A stretch of DNA of 64,000 nucleotides from an uncultured Algibacter sp. (GCF_947487575.1 NZ_CANKXG010000008.1:179451-243450); one strand, 5' to 3'. Positions 19,531 through 29,320 are shown, counted from the first letter of the stretch. Notes: generated by a model from the sequence alone, not told the origin. A program made the numbers and translations.

Positions 19531-20255
19531 TCGGCAATAAAAGGTTTTTGAATTACCCAATTTACCCAATTATCTAGACTTACATCCATTAATGTAAAAT
19601 TATAATTTTCATTTAGAATTAAATCGGGAGGTGCATTGGTAGTAACATTTAAAACAACATTGTTTAAATTATAATATTGAAACTGATTCTCATAGGTATA
19701 CGTTCCGGATAATAAATTATCATTTTCATCTGAAACTACCTGAAAATATATAGCATTATCACCTACTGGATTATCTTCCCATATAAAACTTGGCATACCT
19801 GATTCAGATTGATTTACAACAACTTCATCATTCCAAACCGTAGACTTAGAGATTTGCTTCGATTGTATAGGATTGGAAATTTTCACCTCTCCATCTAACT
19901 CGAAAGTAACAATTATCCATTTTTCGTTGGATGCTTTTTGTGTAAACTTCCCTAGGTGTCCATTAAAAACTGGTTCGCTGCTAAGCAAATTTCTAGTATA
20001 ATTTTGATAATTATTTTCATCAACTTCGGTAGTATTTGTTTTGTAGAACCTAATATTGGAAGCTCCAAATTCTGGGTAATAAAAAGTAAGTATATCTCCA
20101 GTATTTTTATCACTTGCAGCACAAGCAACAACGGCACCAGTCTCAATAGTTTTACCAGATAGATAATTTGCTAAAGTTTGTACTTCCTCACCATTGTCTT
20201 TTGAACAAGACATTAAAACAAAAAAACATATAATGATGTATCCTATTTTTTTCAT
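19527..20255 (-). CDS. Hypothetical lipoprotein
   Basis: MKKIGYIIICFFVLMSCSKDNGEE lipobox; 4-bp overlap with the next gene. Confidence 0.65.
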   Translation of the reverse strand: MKKIGYIIICFFVLMSCSKDNGEEVQTLANYLSGKTIETGAVVACAASDKNTGDILTFYYPEFGASNIRFYKTNTTEVDENNYQNYTRNLLSSEPVFNGHLGKFTQKASNEKWIIVTFELDGEVKISNPIQSKQISKSTVWNDEVVVNQSESGMPSFIWEDNPVGDNAIYFQVVSDENDNLLSGTYTYENQFQYYNLNNVVLNVTTNAPPDLILNENYNFTLMDVSLDNWVNWVIQKPFIAE

Positions 20256-21256
20256 TTCAAACTATATTGTTTTCTTATTAAGTCTTCAGCTGGTTTATTT
20301 TGTGGTGTAAATCTGGAATTATTCTTACCTCCTGCTTTTTCGTGGTTATGAAACCATTTCCAAATAAATCCGCCAGCAAACCAATCTTCTTTCCAAAACG
20401 TTTCCAATAGGGCTTGTGTTGTATTTGTTTGTGCTCCAAGATTTACTTGATTCATACTTCTATCACTTTCCCAAGGTGTCTTACCTGAATAATCCACACT
20501 TCTATAACCATACTCAGTAAACAAAATAGGTTTATCATACTTTTGACTCATATTATAAACCTCTTGTTTATGCGTTTTCCAACCTTTTAAACATTCTTCT
20601 ACTGTGGGTGTTTTACTTTCACTTACAGGGAAATAAGCATCTACTCCTATGTAATCTAAATGGTTCCAAAAAGGTGTTCTTTTAAACTCATCCCAATTTG
20701 CGGCATAGGTTAATTTTCCCTTGTACTTTGTTTTTATTTTTTTAATTAAATCATTCCAAAACTCTGGCCTGTTTTCAATAAACTTCTCTAATTCAGTACC
20801 TATACAAAGTAGCTCGGCTTTCACCTCATTTGCTAATTCTGCATAATCTAAAATAAAACTTGAATATGAATCTTCTAAAGTTTTCCAATCAGCTTCATTT
20901 TTCATTTCAATAAGCCCAGTAAATTCACCATGCCAAACCCAAATTTGAGGTTTTAACATTACTTTTATATTCTTTTTTCTAAGCTCACTTATATATTGTT
21001 TCGCTCCTGCGCTAGTCTCTCCAAACCATTGCCCATCCGTATTATAAGCTATCTCTGGATGATCTAAATTTCTAACAAATCCGAAAGGCATAATGGCTGC
21101 ATAGTTTGCATTAACATTTACTACTGGCTTAATATGAACTTCATTTACAGCTTCTCTAGACGCAACAAAACTCACACCATTAATTTTATTGGTCTGAGTT
21201 TGACAAGACTGAGTAAATACTATAAATGAAAAAATTAGGAACTTAAATAATCTCAT
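20252..21256 (-). CDS. Glycoside hydrolase TIM-barrel lipoprotein (GH113-like)
   Basis: 'VMLKPQIWVWHGEFTG', 'CIGTELEKFIENRPEFWNDLI', 'ILFTEYGYRSVDY'. Confidence 0.7.
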   Translation of the reverse strand: MRLFKFLIFSFIVFTQSCQTQTNKINGVSFVASREAVNEVHIKPVVNVNANYAAIMPFGFVRNLDHPEIAYNTDGQWFGETSAGAKQYISELRKKNIKVMLKPQIWVWHGEFTGLIEMKNEADWKTLEDSYSSFILDYAELANEVKAELLCIGTELEKFIENRPEFWNDLIKKIKTKYKGKLTYAANWDEFKRTPFWNHLDYIGVDAYFPVSESKTPTVEECLKGWKTHKQEVYNMSQKYDKPILFTEYGYRSVDYSGKTPWESDRSMNQVNLGAQTNTTQALLETFWKEDWFAGGFIWKWFHNHEKAGGKNNSRFTPQNKPAEDLIRKQYSLK

Positions 21257-21292
21257 AGAAAGAAGTTTAAGCCCCTAATTTAATATTATTCA

Positions 21293-22162
21293 TTAAAACA
21301 ATGCCCTTAAACCTATGTTAAATGATTGCCCTAATCCTGTATTTTCGCCTCTTATAAATTTGCTATATAGTGCTTCAAGATTTAGAGTTTTTGATAATTG
21401 ATACTTTCCTCCGAAGCCTAGTGCCGTAAAATCTTGGTCAAAATCCCCTATTCTTTGAAAGTGTTGTACAAAACCCAAAACGGTAGATTTATCACTCGGA
21501 AAATAACTCATAAATACGCCAGGGGCTAAGACAAAAGTATTGTTTGCAAAACTATCATCATCACCAAAATTATACTCCGTATTTAATTCTGTAAATAATT
21601 GCCAATTGCCACTAGGCAAAGTATAATCATAAAAGAACCTGTTTTGAAAGGTGAAAGCTGTTTGATCTAGAAAAACACCATTAGTGTCAGATTCTGCACT
21701 AATCAAAGGAATGTGAAATGCTGATTGCACTGTAAAATTACTTACATTCTTTAATGGGTTGAATTTAATTACTGGAGCTATTGAGGTTAAACCTGAACGT
21801 GCCGTACCAGCTTCTCCATCAAAAGAGAACACATCCAATGCGTCTCTTCCTCCCACAACATTAGATCTTATTTCTGCTAATAACCCAACATTTATTTTAC
21901 TGTTTTCGGATACCCCAGTAAAAATATCAATACTAGAAGTAAAGTATGTTTCGCGAGGCTTATCACTCTTAATACCTCCTTCTATTTTTTGAGTTTCTGT
22001 ATATAAATTATTAAACCATTTAATATCCCACTGACCTTTCTTTAAAAGTTTTGAAGGTGTATATGTTTGAATATTACTTTTTTGCGATGCTTCTTCATCT
22101 TCTTGTGAAAAGCCTGTGAACGCTAAGGTTGTAAACACTAATATTGCTATAATCTTTTTCAT
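21293..22162 (-). CDS. Exported beta-barrel-like protein, function unknown
   Basis: Signal peptide MKKIIAILVFTTLAFTGFSQ; alternating amphipathic strands; start trimmed to the signal peptide Met. Confidence 0.6.
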   Translation of the reverse strand: MKKIIAILVFTTLAFTGFSQEDEEASQKSNIQTYTPSKLLKKGQWDIKWFNNLYTETQKIEGGIKSDKPRETYFTSSIDIFTGVSENSKINVGLLAEIRSNVVGGRDALDVFSFDGEAGTARSGLTSIAPVIKFNPLKNVSNFTVQSAFHIPLISAESDTNGVFLDQTAFTFQNRFFYDYTLPSGNWQLFTELNTEYNFGDDDSFANNTFVLAPGVFMSYFPSDKSTVLGFVQHFQRIGDFDQDFTALGFGGKYQLSKTLNLEALYSKFIRGENTGLGQSFNIGLRALF

Positions 22163-22232
22163 AATTTGGTTTTGTTTTTTATTTCTACTGAAGCAGAAAT
22201 CTTTCACTCTATTTGGTTTGTTATTTTTTTAA

Positions 22233-22946
22233 TTATTGTTTGTTTACTTTCCAATCATAAGGAAAGTAGCTTAATTTAAAATTACTGTCTAATTTTTCTG
22301 TTCTGTATTTGTTTATAAAATCAATCTCAGTCTCACCATTCATGGTAAAATCTCCCTTATACCATTCCATTATTTGAGAAGCTTGCACACGCTTTTTCTT
22401 TAAATTAATTCTTAAAAACGTACCATTCAAAGCTATTTTAGTTTGCTTTTCTAATTGGGCATTTAATGTGTTTGGCAAATAAGCTTTACTAATTAACGGC
22501 GGGCAACCTACTGCGCCACATACCAATACAAAATGAAAGCGTGCATCTTTAAAATTACCTCTTAAAAGTTTATGCTCAATATCATTTAAGGTAATGCTTT
22601 TACCTCCTAAGCTATAAGTTGTTTTATCAAAAAAACCTGCATTATCAAGTGGTGAATTTGTTGGGTAATTATTTATAATACCTTTTATTACTGAAAGGTT
22701 ATAGGCGTTAATCCAAAAGGCTTGATAATTATTAGCATCACTTTTAACGACCGAAATACCTTCAGCTATCTTTAAAATGCTATTAAGCTCATCTTGATTT
22801 GCATGAATTTTTGAGTATGCCACTTTTCCGTTGGCTACATTGGTTTTAAAAAAAGCATCTGCTTTATTTAAAAACTTATTTAAATCTTGAGAAAACCCTT
22901 CAAAAGATATTAATGCTATAAGTACTATTATTAATTGTTTTTTCAT
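22233..22946 (-). CDS. DUF547 domain exported protein
   Basis: 'YQAFWINAYNLSVIKGIINNYPTNS', 'ARFHFVLVCGAVGCPPLISKAY'; start trimmed to MKKQLIIVLIALISFEGFSQ. Confidence 0.85.
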   Translation of the reverse strand: MKKQLIIVLIALISFEGFSQDLNKFLNKADAFFKTNVANGKVAYSKIHANQDELNSILKIAEGISVVKSDANNYQAFWINAYNLSVIKGIINNYPTNSPLDNAGFFDKTTYSLGGKSITLNDIEHKLLRGNFKDARFHFVLVCGAVGCPPLISKAYLPNTLNAQLEKQTKIALNGTFLRINLKKKRVQASQIMEWYKGDFTMNGETEIDFINKYRTEKLDSNFKLSYFPYDWKVNKQ

Positions 22947-23026
22947 TTCTAAATTATTTATAGTTTTACATGTCTTTTCTAATATCCGACATATTTTAAA
23001 TTTTAAACTTTGCAAAGTAACTGCCA

Positions 23027-23040
23027 TTAGGTCGAACTAA
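23027..23040. promoter_or_regulatory. Candidate operator TTAG-G-TCGA-A-CTAA (left copy)
   Basis: 14-bp near-palindrome; 10 bp TTAGGTCGAA exactly inverted at 23167-23176. Confidence 0.4.
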
Positions 23041-23156
23041 ATTTCAGGTAATTACATAAAAAATAAAACTTTTTTCACGTCTTATCCTATTATGAATCCT
23101 TACAAAATACAATCAATTTAAACTTATTCTAAATTAACACCTATAATTTAAGTTCT

Positions 23157-23164
23157 TATCTTTA
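23157..23164 (+). promoter_or_regulatory. Putative -7 box TATCTTTA upstream of the FAD oxidoreductase
   Basis: TAnnTTTG-like, 33 nt upstream of the ATG, adjacent to the right operator copy. Confidence 0.35.
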
Positions 23165-23176
23165 GCTTCGACCTAA
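23162..23176. promoter_or_regulatory. Candidate operator (right copy, TTAGCTTCGACCTAA)
   Basis: Inverted copy of the 23027 motif just 3' of the -7 box. Confidence 0.4.
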
Positions 23177-23197
23177 TTAGAAATTAACAACCAAAAT

Positions 23198-24505
23198 ATG
23201 CAAGAACACATCGTTATTATAGGAAATGGAATTTCTGGCGTAACTGCTGCAAGACATATAAGAAAATTGTCTGACAAAAAAATCACCATTGTATCTGCAG
23301 AAACCGAATATTTTTTCTCACGCACTGCACTCATGTACATATACATGGGACACATGAAGTTTGAGCACACGCAACCATATGAAAATTGGTTCTGGGAAAA
23401 AAATAGAATTAACCTTAAAAAAGGATATGTAAAAACTATCGATACCAATGCAAAAACGCTTTATTTTGCAGAAGGAGACACACTTAAATACGACAAACTT
23501 ATTATTGCCACAGGTAGTAAACCAAATAAGTTTGGATGGCCAGGTCAAGATTTAGAAGGTGTTATGGGCATGTATCACAAGCAAGATTTAGAAAACCTTG
23601 AAAAGTATGCTCCAAATAATAAAGCATGTAAAAGAGCTGTAATTGTTGGCGGAGGCTTAATTGGTATTGAGCTTGCTGAAATGCTAAACTCGCGACAAAT
23701 TCCTGTTACTTTTTTAGTAAGAGAAGATAGTTTTTGGAATGGTGTTTTACCAACGGGTGAAAGCGAAATGATTAACCGTCATATAAAAAATCATCATATC
23801 GATTTACGACTTGGAAACAATTTAAAGGAAATAGTTTCTGATGAAAACGGTAAAGTCAAATCTATAATCATTCAAGAAACGGGCGAAGAAATTGCTTGTG
23901 ATGTTGTTGGTTTAACCGCCGGTGTAACTCCAAATATCGATTTTATAAAAGATTCTGAAATTGAAACAGGAAGAGGTGTAAAAGTAAATCGTTATTTAGA
24001 AACAAATGTTTCAGATGTTTATGCTATTGGAGATTGTGCCGAACAACATGAAGGTATAAATGGGCGTAGACCCATTGAAGCTGTTTGGTATACAGGACGT
24101 ATGATGGGAGAAACTTTAGCACAAACCATCTGCGAAAACAGAATACAATATAATCCTGGGCATTGGTTTAACTCTGCCAAATTTTTGGATATTGAATATC
24201 AAACTTATGGTTGGGTTTTTAGCGAACGTGGAAGACCTGAATACGAAAAACATTTTCATTGGAAACATGAAGATGATACGAAATGTATAACCATTGCATA
24301 TCACAAAAACACTAACACTTTTCTAGGTATTAACACCTTCGGAATTAGAATGCGCCATGAAATATTTGATATGTGGTTAACCGAAAAACGAGATGTAGAT
24401 TATATTATAAATCATCTTCCTGAAGCTAATTTCGACCCAGAATTTTACAGTCATTATGAAGCTGATATTCTTTCAGCATACAACAAACAACTACAAACCG
24501 TATAA
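23198..24505 (+). CDS. NAD(P)/FAD-dependent oxidoreductase
   Basis: 'IVIIGNGISGVTAARHIRKLS', 'LIIATGSKPNK', 'AVIVGGGLIGIELAEML', 'VYAIGDCAE'. Confidence 0.88.
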   Translation: MQEHIVIIGNGISGVTAARHIRKLSDKKITIVSAETEYFFSRTALMYIYMGHMKFEHTQPYENWFWEKNRINLKKGYVKTIDTNAKTLYFAEGDTLKYDKLIIATGSKPNKFGWPGQDLEGVMGMYHKQDLENLEKYAPNNKACKRAVIVGGGLIGIELAEMLNSRQIPVTFLVREDSFWNGVLPTGESEMINRHIKNHHIDLRLGNNLKEIVSDENGKVKSIIIQETGEEIACDVVGLTAGVTPNIDFIKDSEIETGRGVKVNRYLETNVSDVYAIGDCAEQHEGINGRRPIEAVWYTGRMMGETLAQTICENRIQYNPGHWFNSAKFLDIEYQTYGWVFSERGRPEYEKHFHWKHEDDTKCITIAYHKNTNTFLGINTFGIRMRHEIFDMWLTEKRDVDYIINHLPEANFDPEFYSHYEADILSAYNKQLQTV

Positions 24506-24507
24506 CC

Positions 24508-26097
24508 ATGAGTAATAAAATAAATCATAGTATGTCTTTAGCAAAACCAGATGCTGTAGACATTTCGAATAAACAAAAAATAGCTCTTGCAATAGGCATT
24601 ATTGGGTTATTAATTTTAACACTAGCTCTTTTTAACACAAACTTTCCAAACAAAGGATTATTCTTAACACTTGCCTTAGGGTTAATATCTGGCGGCATTA
24701 TAATCTATTCAAGAGAAGCCTATTTAACAAAGCTAGAAGGCATAAAAAATGATGGTGTTTGGTTCAAATCTATTTCATCACGAGGTACTTGGGGTTGGAT
24801 TGTTGGTGTTATACTCACTGCATTTTACATCATATTATATTTCTTTCCTAAATATTTAGGATTAGGAACAGACGGCGCAGAAAACACGGGATTAATTAGC
24901 TTGTTCGACCCTTTAAGCAAATTATTAAGTGGCAGACCTGCAAGCCAGTGGTTTGTTTACGGTACACTTTACACGGTTGCTATTTTAGCCTTTGGATATA
25001 AATTTATTTTAAAATACAGGCACAATCGTTACCAACAATTACGTACAGGTTCTGTAATGTTTTTTCAATTAGGGTTTGCTTTTTTAATTCCAGAGTTCAT
25101 GTATGTTATGAACAACGATTTGCCTTATTACGATTTAAAAAGTGTATGGCCACTTAACTATTATATTTTTGATGAATGGTCTGTAAACGGATTCCTTTCA
25201 AACGGAAATATTGGTTTAGCTTTAATATTGTTTGGCATCATTTCCATTTTTGTAATCACACCCATTTTAACTTATAAATACGGAAAACGTTGGTATTGCT
25301 CATGGGTTTGTGGTTGTGGCGGTTTAGCTGAAACTGCTGGAGATTCTTTTAGACAATTATCTTCTAAAAAAATGTCTGCTTGGAAATTAGAACGTTGGTT
25401 AATACATACTGTTTTAGTATTTTCTGTAGTGATGACAGTAGCTATGATTTATACCTATTTAGGTTATGATAAAAATGATTTCTGGTTAACACGAGGTGTT
25501 TTTATTTCTTTAGTCATCGGGTTCCTAACATTAGTTTTTGCAGGTGTTATGTATTTTAAAAGACAAGAATTAGGTAAAGATGCTAAATATGGTGCTATTG
25601 GTTTCTTTGTTGTCATTGCATTATTACTTATCATGCATTTTACAGGAACAACAAATCAAATATTTTATATTAAATCGGGTGCGCTAAGATCTGCATATGG
25701 TTTATACATAGGTTCTATATTTTCAGGTGTTATTGGCACAGGCTTTTATCCTATCTTAGGAAGTCGTTCTTGGTGCAGATTTGGTTGCCCTATGGCTGCT
25801 ATTCTAGGGTTTCAACAACGTTTATTCTCTAAATTTAGAATTACAACTAACGGCGGACAATGTATTTCTTGCGGAAACTGCTCAAATAGTTGTGAAATGG
25901 GAATTGATGTTCGTGCCTATGCGCAAAAAGGCGAAAATATAGTACGCTCAAGTTGTGTAGGCTGTGGTATTTGTTCTGCAGTTTGCCCAAGAGGTGTATT
26001 AAAACTAGAGAATGATGGCATGGAAGGACGTATCAACCCAACAGAAATCTTATTAGGAAACGATGTTGATTTAATGGATTTGGTAAATAAGAAATAG
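24508..26097 (+). CDS. NapH/NosR-like 4Fe-4S membrane protein
   Basis: Multi-TM; 'WYCSWVCGCGGLAE', 'SRSWCRFGCPMAAILG', ferredoxin motifs 'CISCGNCSNSCEMG', 'CVGCGICSAVCPRG'. Confidence 0.85.
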   Translation: MSNKINHSMSLAKPDAVDISNKQKIALAIGIIGLLILTLALFNTNFPNKGLFLTLALGLISGGIIIYSREAYLTKLEGIKNDGVWFKSISSRGTWGWIVGVILTAFYIILYFFPKYLGLGTDGAENTGLISLFDPLSKLLSGRPASQWFVYGTLYTVAILAFGYKFILKYRHNRYQQLRTGSVMFFQLGFAFLIPEFMYVMNNDLPYYDLKSVWPLNYYIFDEWSVNGFLSNGNIGLALILFGIISIFVITPILTYKYGKRWYCSWVCGCGGLAETAGDSFRQLSSKKMSAWKLERWLIHTVLVFSVVMTVAMIYTYLGYDKNDFWLTRGVFISLVIGFLTLVFAGVMYFKRQELGKDAKYGAIGFFVVIALLLIMHFTGTTNQIFYIKSGALRSAYGLYIGSIFSGVIGTGFYPILGSRSWCRFGCPMAAILGFQQRLFSKFRITTNGGQCISCGNCSNSCEMGIDVRAYAQKGENIVRSSCVGCGICSAVCPRGVLKLENDGMEGRINPTEILLGNDVDLMDLVNKK

Positions 26098-26142
26098 TTT
26101 TCGATTTATCATATTAACTAAAAAGACAAATCTGAATTATAA

Positions 26143-26168
26143 TGTCACACTGAGCTTGTCGAAGTGCA
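26143..26168 (+). repeat. Repeat family II copy 5' of the GIY-YIG ORF
   Basis: TGTCACACTGAGCTTGTCGAAGTGCA. Confidence 0.6.
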
Positions 26169-26188
26169 AACTTAAATGCAATAACTAA

Positions 26189-26526
26189 ATGAGATTCTAT
26201 TACGTTTACATCCTTCTTTGTGCAGATAATACCTATTACACAGGAATGACAAATGATTTAGAGAGAAGAATTAATCAACATAAATCTGGATATAAAAAAG
26301 ATAGTTATACGGAGTCTAGACGACCAATTGAGCTTTAAGTGGTATTTACAATTTATAAACCCTACAGAAGCCATTAAAATTGAAAAACAAATAAAAGGTT
26401 GGTCACGCAGAAAAAAAAGAAGCTTTAATTAATGAGAATTGGAAAGATTTAGTTGAATTTTCAAAAAACTATACCGAACATGGCAATCGCATTAATCAAA
26501 ATAAGTCTTCGACATGCTCAGACTAA
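26189..26526 (+). pseudogene. GIY-YIG nuclease-like pseudogene, two frameshifts
   Basis: Reads MRFYYVYILLCADNTYYTGMTNDLERRINQHKSGYKKDSYTESRRPIEL* then +1 frame KWYLQFINPTEAIKIEKQIKGWSRRK, then a second frameshift in an A8 run to EALINENWKDLVEFSKNYTEHGNRI... Confidence 0.85.
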
Positions 26527-26530
26527 CATC
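26504..26530 (-). repeat. Repeat family II copy, inverted, overlapping the pseudogene 3' end
   Basis: RC reads GATGTTAGTCTGAGCATGTCGAAGACT. Confidence 0.55.
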
Positions 26531-26611
26531 ACGTTTATTAATTGGCTTGATAAAAAAGCATAATATTAGATATCTTTTAAAAATTGTTTTTAAGACAAAT
26601 GAGAACCAAAA

Positions 26612-26638
26612 ATGTCACCCCGAGCTTACCGAAGTGCA
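26612..26638 (+). repeat. Repeat family II copy
   Basis: ATGTCACCCCGAGCTTACCGAAGTGCA. Confidence 0.55.
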
Positions 26639-26649
26639 ATACCATATAA

Positions 26650-27126
26650 ATGAAAAAAATAGTCTTTATAATATTTGTATTAATCTCTTTCAACGCTTTC
26701 GCAGAAAAAGAATATCAAAGAACGTATTTCGAAAATGGAAATATCAAATCTGAAGGTTGGACAGAAAATAATCAAAAAACAAAGTTCTGGAAATTCTATT
26801 ATGAAAACGGAAACATAAAAAAACAAGGACACTTTTTAGCAGGTAAAGAAATTAAATACTGGAAATTCTACACCAAAAGTGGTGCTTTAGAAAAAGAAGG
26901 ACACTTTAAAAACGGAAAGAAGAATGATTGGTGGCTATTTTATGATACGATGCAAAAAGTAAACCATAAGTGCCAATTAAAGGACAATCAAAAAAATGGG
27001 TATTGTCTTATGTATGAAAACGAAAAACTAGTCTCAGCCTCAAAATATAAAGCAGGTAAAAAAATAAAAGAATGGACTACCTTTGCATCCTTTAAAAAGG
27101 AGAATAAAATTAGCGATCTTAAATGA
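26650..27126 (+). CDS. MORN/YwqK-like repeat protein, exported
   Basis: Signal peptide; repeated 'YFENGNIKSEGWTENNQKTKFWKFYYENGNIKKQGHF' units. Confidence 0.75.
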   Translation: MKKIVFIIFVLISFNAFAEKEYQRTYFENGNIKSEGWTENNQKTKFWKFYYENGNIKKQGHFLAGKEIKYWKFYTKSGALEKEGHFKNGKKNDWWLFYDTMQKVNHKCQLKDNQKNGYCLMYENEKLVSASKYKAGKKIKEWTTFASFKKENKISDLK

Positions 27127-27815
27127 CCCATATAAAAGTCATCATTCCAGCTTATAACGAGGCAGATTCTATAACCCATGTTATAAACGATATTCCTAAT
27201 ATTGTTAACGAGGTTATTGTAGTCAGCAATAATTCTACTGATAATACAGAAGTTAATGCAAAAAAAGCTGGGGCTACCGTTTTAAAAGAAAACAATAAAG
27301 GTTATGGTTATGCCTGCTTAAAAGGTATGCAACATATTGCAAATCAAAATGAAAAGCCAGATATTGTTGTTTTTCTTGATGGTGATTACAGTGATTACCC
27401 AGAAGAATTAACCAAAATAGTAGCGCCCATAATTAATGATGGTGTCGATTTTGTAGTCGGTGCACGTATAAAAAAACTCAGAGAAAAAGGAGCTATGACA
27501 ATACCACAAATTTTTGGTAATTGGCTAGCTACAACATTAATGAGCTTGTTTTTTAGAGCAAAATTTACAGACTTAGGCCCTTTTAGAGCCATTAAGTACA
27601 ATAGGCTTTTAGAGCTTAACATGGAAGACAAAACATACGGATGGACCGTAGAAATGCAACTTAAAGCGCTAAAACAAAAATTTATATATACCGAAATACC
27701 AGTAAATTATAGAAACAGAATAGGGGTCTCAAAAGTTTCAGGTACAGTAAAAGGTGCTATATTTGCAGGCATAAAAATCTTAGGTTGGATTTTTAAATAC
27801 AGTTTTAAAAAATGA
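27123..27815 (+). CDS. GT2 family glycosyltransferase (dolichyl-phosphate-sugar synthase-like)
   Basis: 'IKVIIPAYNEADSITHVI', 'VVFLDGDYSDYPEEL', 'DLGPFRAIKY'. Confidence 0.88.
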   Translation: MTHIKVIIPAYNEADSITHVINDIPNIVNEVIVVSNNSTDNTEVNAKKAGATVLKENNKGYGYACLKGMQHIANQNEKPDIVVFLDGDYSDYPEELTKIVAPIINDGVDFVVGARIKKLREKGAMTIPQIFGNWLATTLMSLFFRAKFTDLGPFRAIKYNRLLELNMEDKTYGWTVEMQLKALKQKFIYTEIPVNYRNRIGVSKVSGTVKGAIFAGIKILGWIFKYSFKK

Positions 27816-29302
27816 TTTTAGAAACAGCAGTTATAGTCATATACACCGTGTCACTTTTACTCATATTTATGTATGCGTTGGCGCAATTAAACCTGTTGTT
27901 TAACTACCTATCTTCTAAAAAAGCAAAAGACAATTGCGCAAAATTAGATTTATCAAATCCAGATGAAATCCCATATATCACTATACAACTTCCCGTATAT
28001 AACGAAATGTATGTTATGGAACGGTTGTTAGATAATATTGCAGAAATTGACTATCCAAAAAACAAGTTAGAAATTCAAGTTTTAGACGATTCCACAGATG
28101 AGACTGTAGAAAGCACACTTAAACACATACAAAAACTTCAAACCACCGGTTTAGATATAACACATATAACCAGAACAGACCGTAAAGGCTTTAAAGCTGG
28201 TGCACTAAAAGAAGGTTTAGAAACCGCCAAAGGCGAAATTATCGCCATTTTCGATTCCGATTTTCTCCCTCAAAAAGACTGGTTAAAACGTACCGTTCCG
28301 TATTTTAAAGATAAGGCAGTTGGTGTTGTACAAACCCGCTGGGGGCACATTAATCGCAATTATTCTATCTTAACACGAATTCAAGCTTTTGCCCTCGATG
28401 CACATTTTACTTTAGAGCAAGTAGGGCGAAACAGTAAAGGGCATTTTATTAACTTTAATGGTACGGCAGGCTTATGGCGAAAAGCATGTATTATTGATGC
28501 TGGAAATTGGGAAGGCGACACCCTAACCGAAGACCTAGACCTTAGCTACCGCGCACAACTTAAAAATTGGAAATTCAAATATTTAGAACACGTAGAAACC
28601 CCTGCCGAGCTTCCTATAGTTATAAGCGCAGCACGCTCACAACAATTTAGGTGGAATAAAGGTGGCGCAGAGAACTTCCGTAAAATGATGGGGCGCGTCG
28701 TAAAAAGTAAAAACATATCAGCCAAAACCAAAGTACACGGCTTACTGCATTTATTAAACAGTACCATGTTTTTAAACGTGCTAATTGTAGGTGTTTTAAG
28801 TATCCCCATGTTATATATAAAAAACGAATACGCCCATTTACGCCCTTATTTTTACGTTATGAGTTTCTTCGTACTAAGTACTATAATCTTTTTTATATGC
28901 TATTGGTTTATGTACAAAAACATTTATGGTAGTGGCTTTAAAAACTTTATAAGCTACATAGGCATGTTCTTCGTATTTTTCTCTATTGCCATGGGCTTTT
29001 CATTGCATAATTCTATAGCGGTACTAGAAGGACATATGGGTAAAAAATCAGAATTTGTACGCACACCAAAATTCAATATCAAAAAGTATAAAGACAACTG
29101 GAAAAATAACAAGTACATAAAAAAAACAGTATCCGTACACGTTATTTTCGAGGGACTCCTCATGCTCTATTTTGGTTTCGGTATGTACAGCGCCTTTATT
29201 GTAGGTAACCAAGGCGGCGATTTCGGACTCTTCCCATTCCACCTCATGCTATTTGTAGGCTTTGGCTATGTGTTTTTTAAGTCCCTAACATCAAAAGTGT
29301 AA
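27812..29302 (+). CDS. GT2 family membrane glycosyltransferase (cellulose synthase-like)
   Basis: 'YITIQLPVYNEMYVMERLLDNIAEIDYP', 'QVLDDSTDET', 'FDSDFLP', 'EDLDLSYRAQLKNWK', 'QQFRWNKGG' (QxxRW). Confidence 0.9.
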   Translation: MILETAVIVIYTVSLLLIFMYALAQLNLLFNYLSSKKAKDNCAKLDLSNPDEIPYITIQLPVYNEMYVMERLLDNIAEIDYPKNKLEIQVLDDSTDETVESTLKHIQKLQTTGLDITHITRTDRKGFKAGALKEGLETAKGEIIAIFDSDFLPQKDWLKRTVPYFKDKAVGVVQTRWGHINRNYSILTRIQAFALDAHFTLEQVGRNSKGHFINFNGTAGLWRKACIIDAGNWEGDTLTEDLDLSYRAQLKNWKFKYLEHVETPAELPIVISAARSQQFRWNKGGAENFRKMMGRVVKSKNISAKTKVHGLLHLLNSTMFLNVLIVGVLSIPMLYIKNEYAHLRPYFYVMSFFVLSTIIFFICYWFMYKNIYGSGFKNFISYIGMFFVFFSIAMGFSLHNSIAVLEGHMGKKSEFVRTPKFNIKKYKDNWKNNKYIKKTVSVHVIFEGLLMLYFGFGMYSAFIVGNQGGDFGLFPFHLMLFVGFGYVFFKSLTSKV

Positions 29303-29320
29303 TCACTAAACACAAAATAT

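Noticed and set aside
18259-19569. Longer start of the BamA-like protein (MGKLGNSKTFYCR...)
   Set aside because: The signal peptide begins at the internal Met (19530), giving a 4-nt overlap with the upstream gene
26514-26753. 79-aa ORF
   Set aside because: Runs through repeats and out of frame into the MORN-like gene; not family-like
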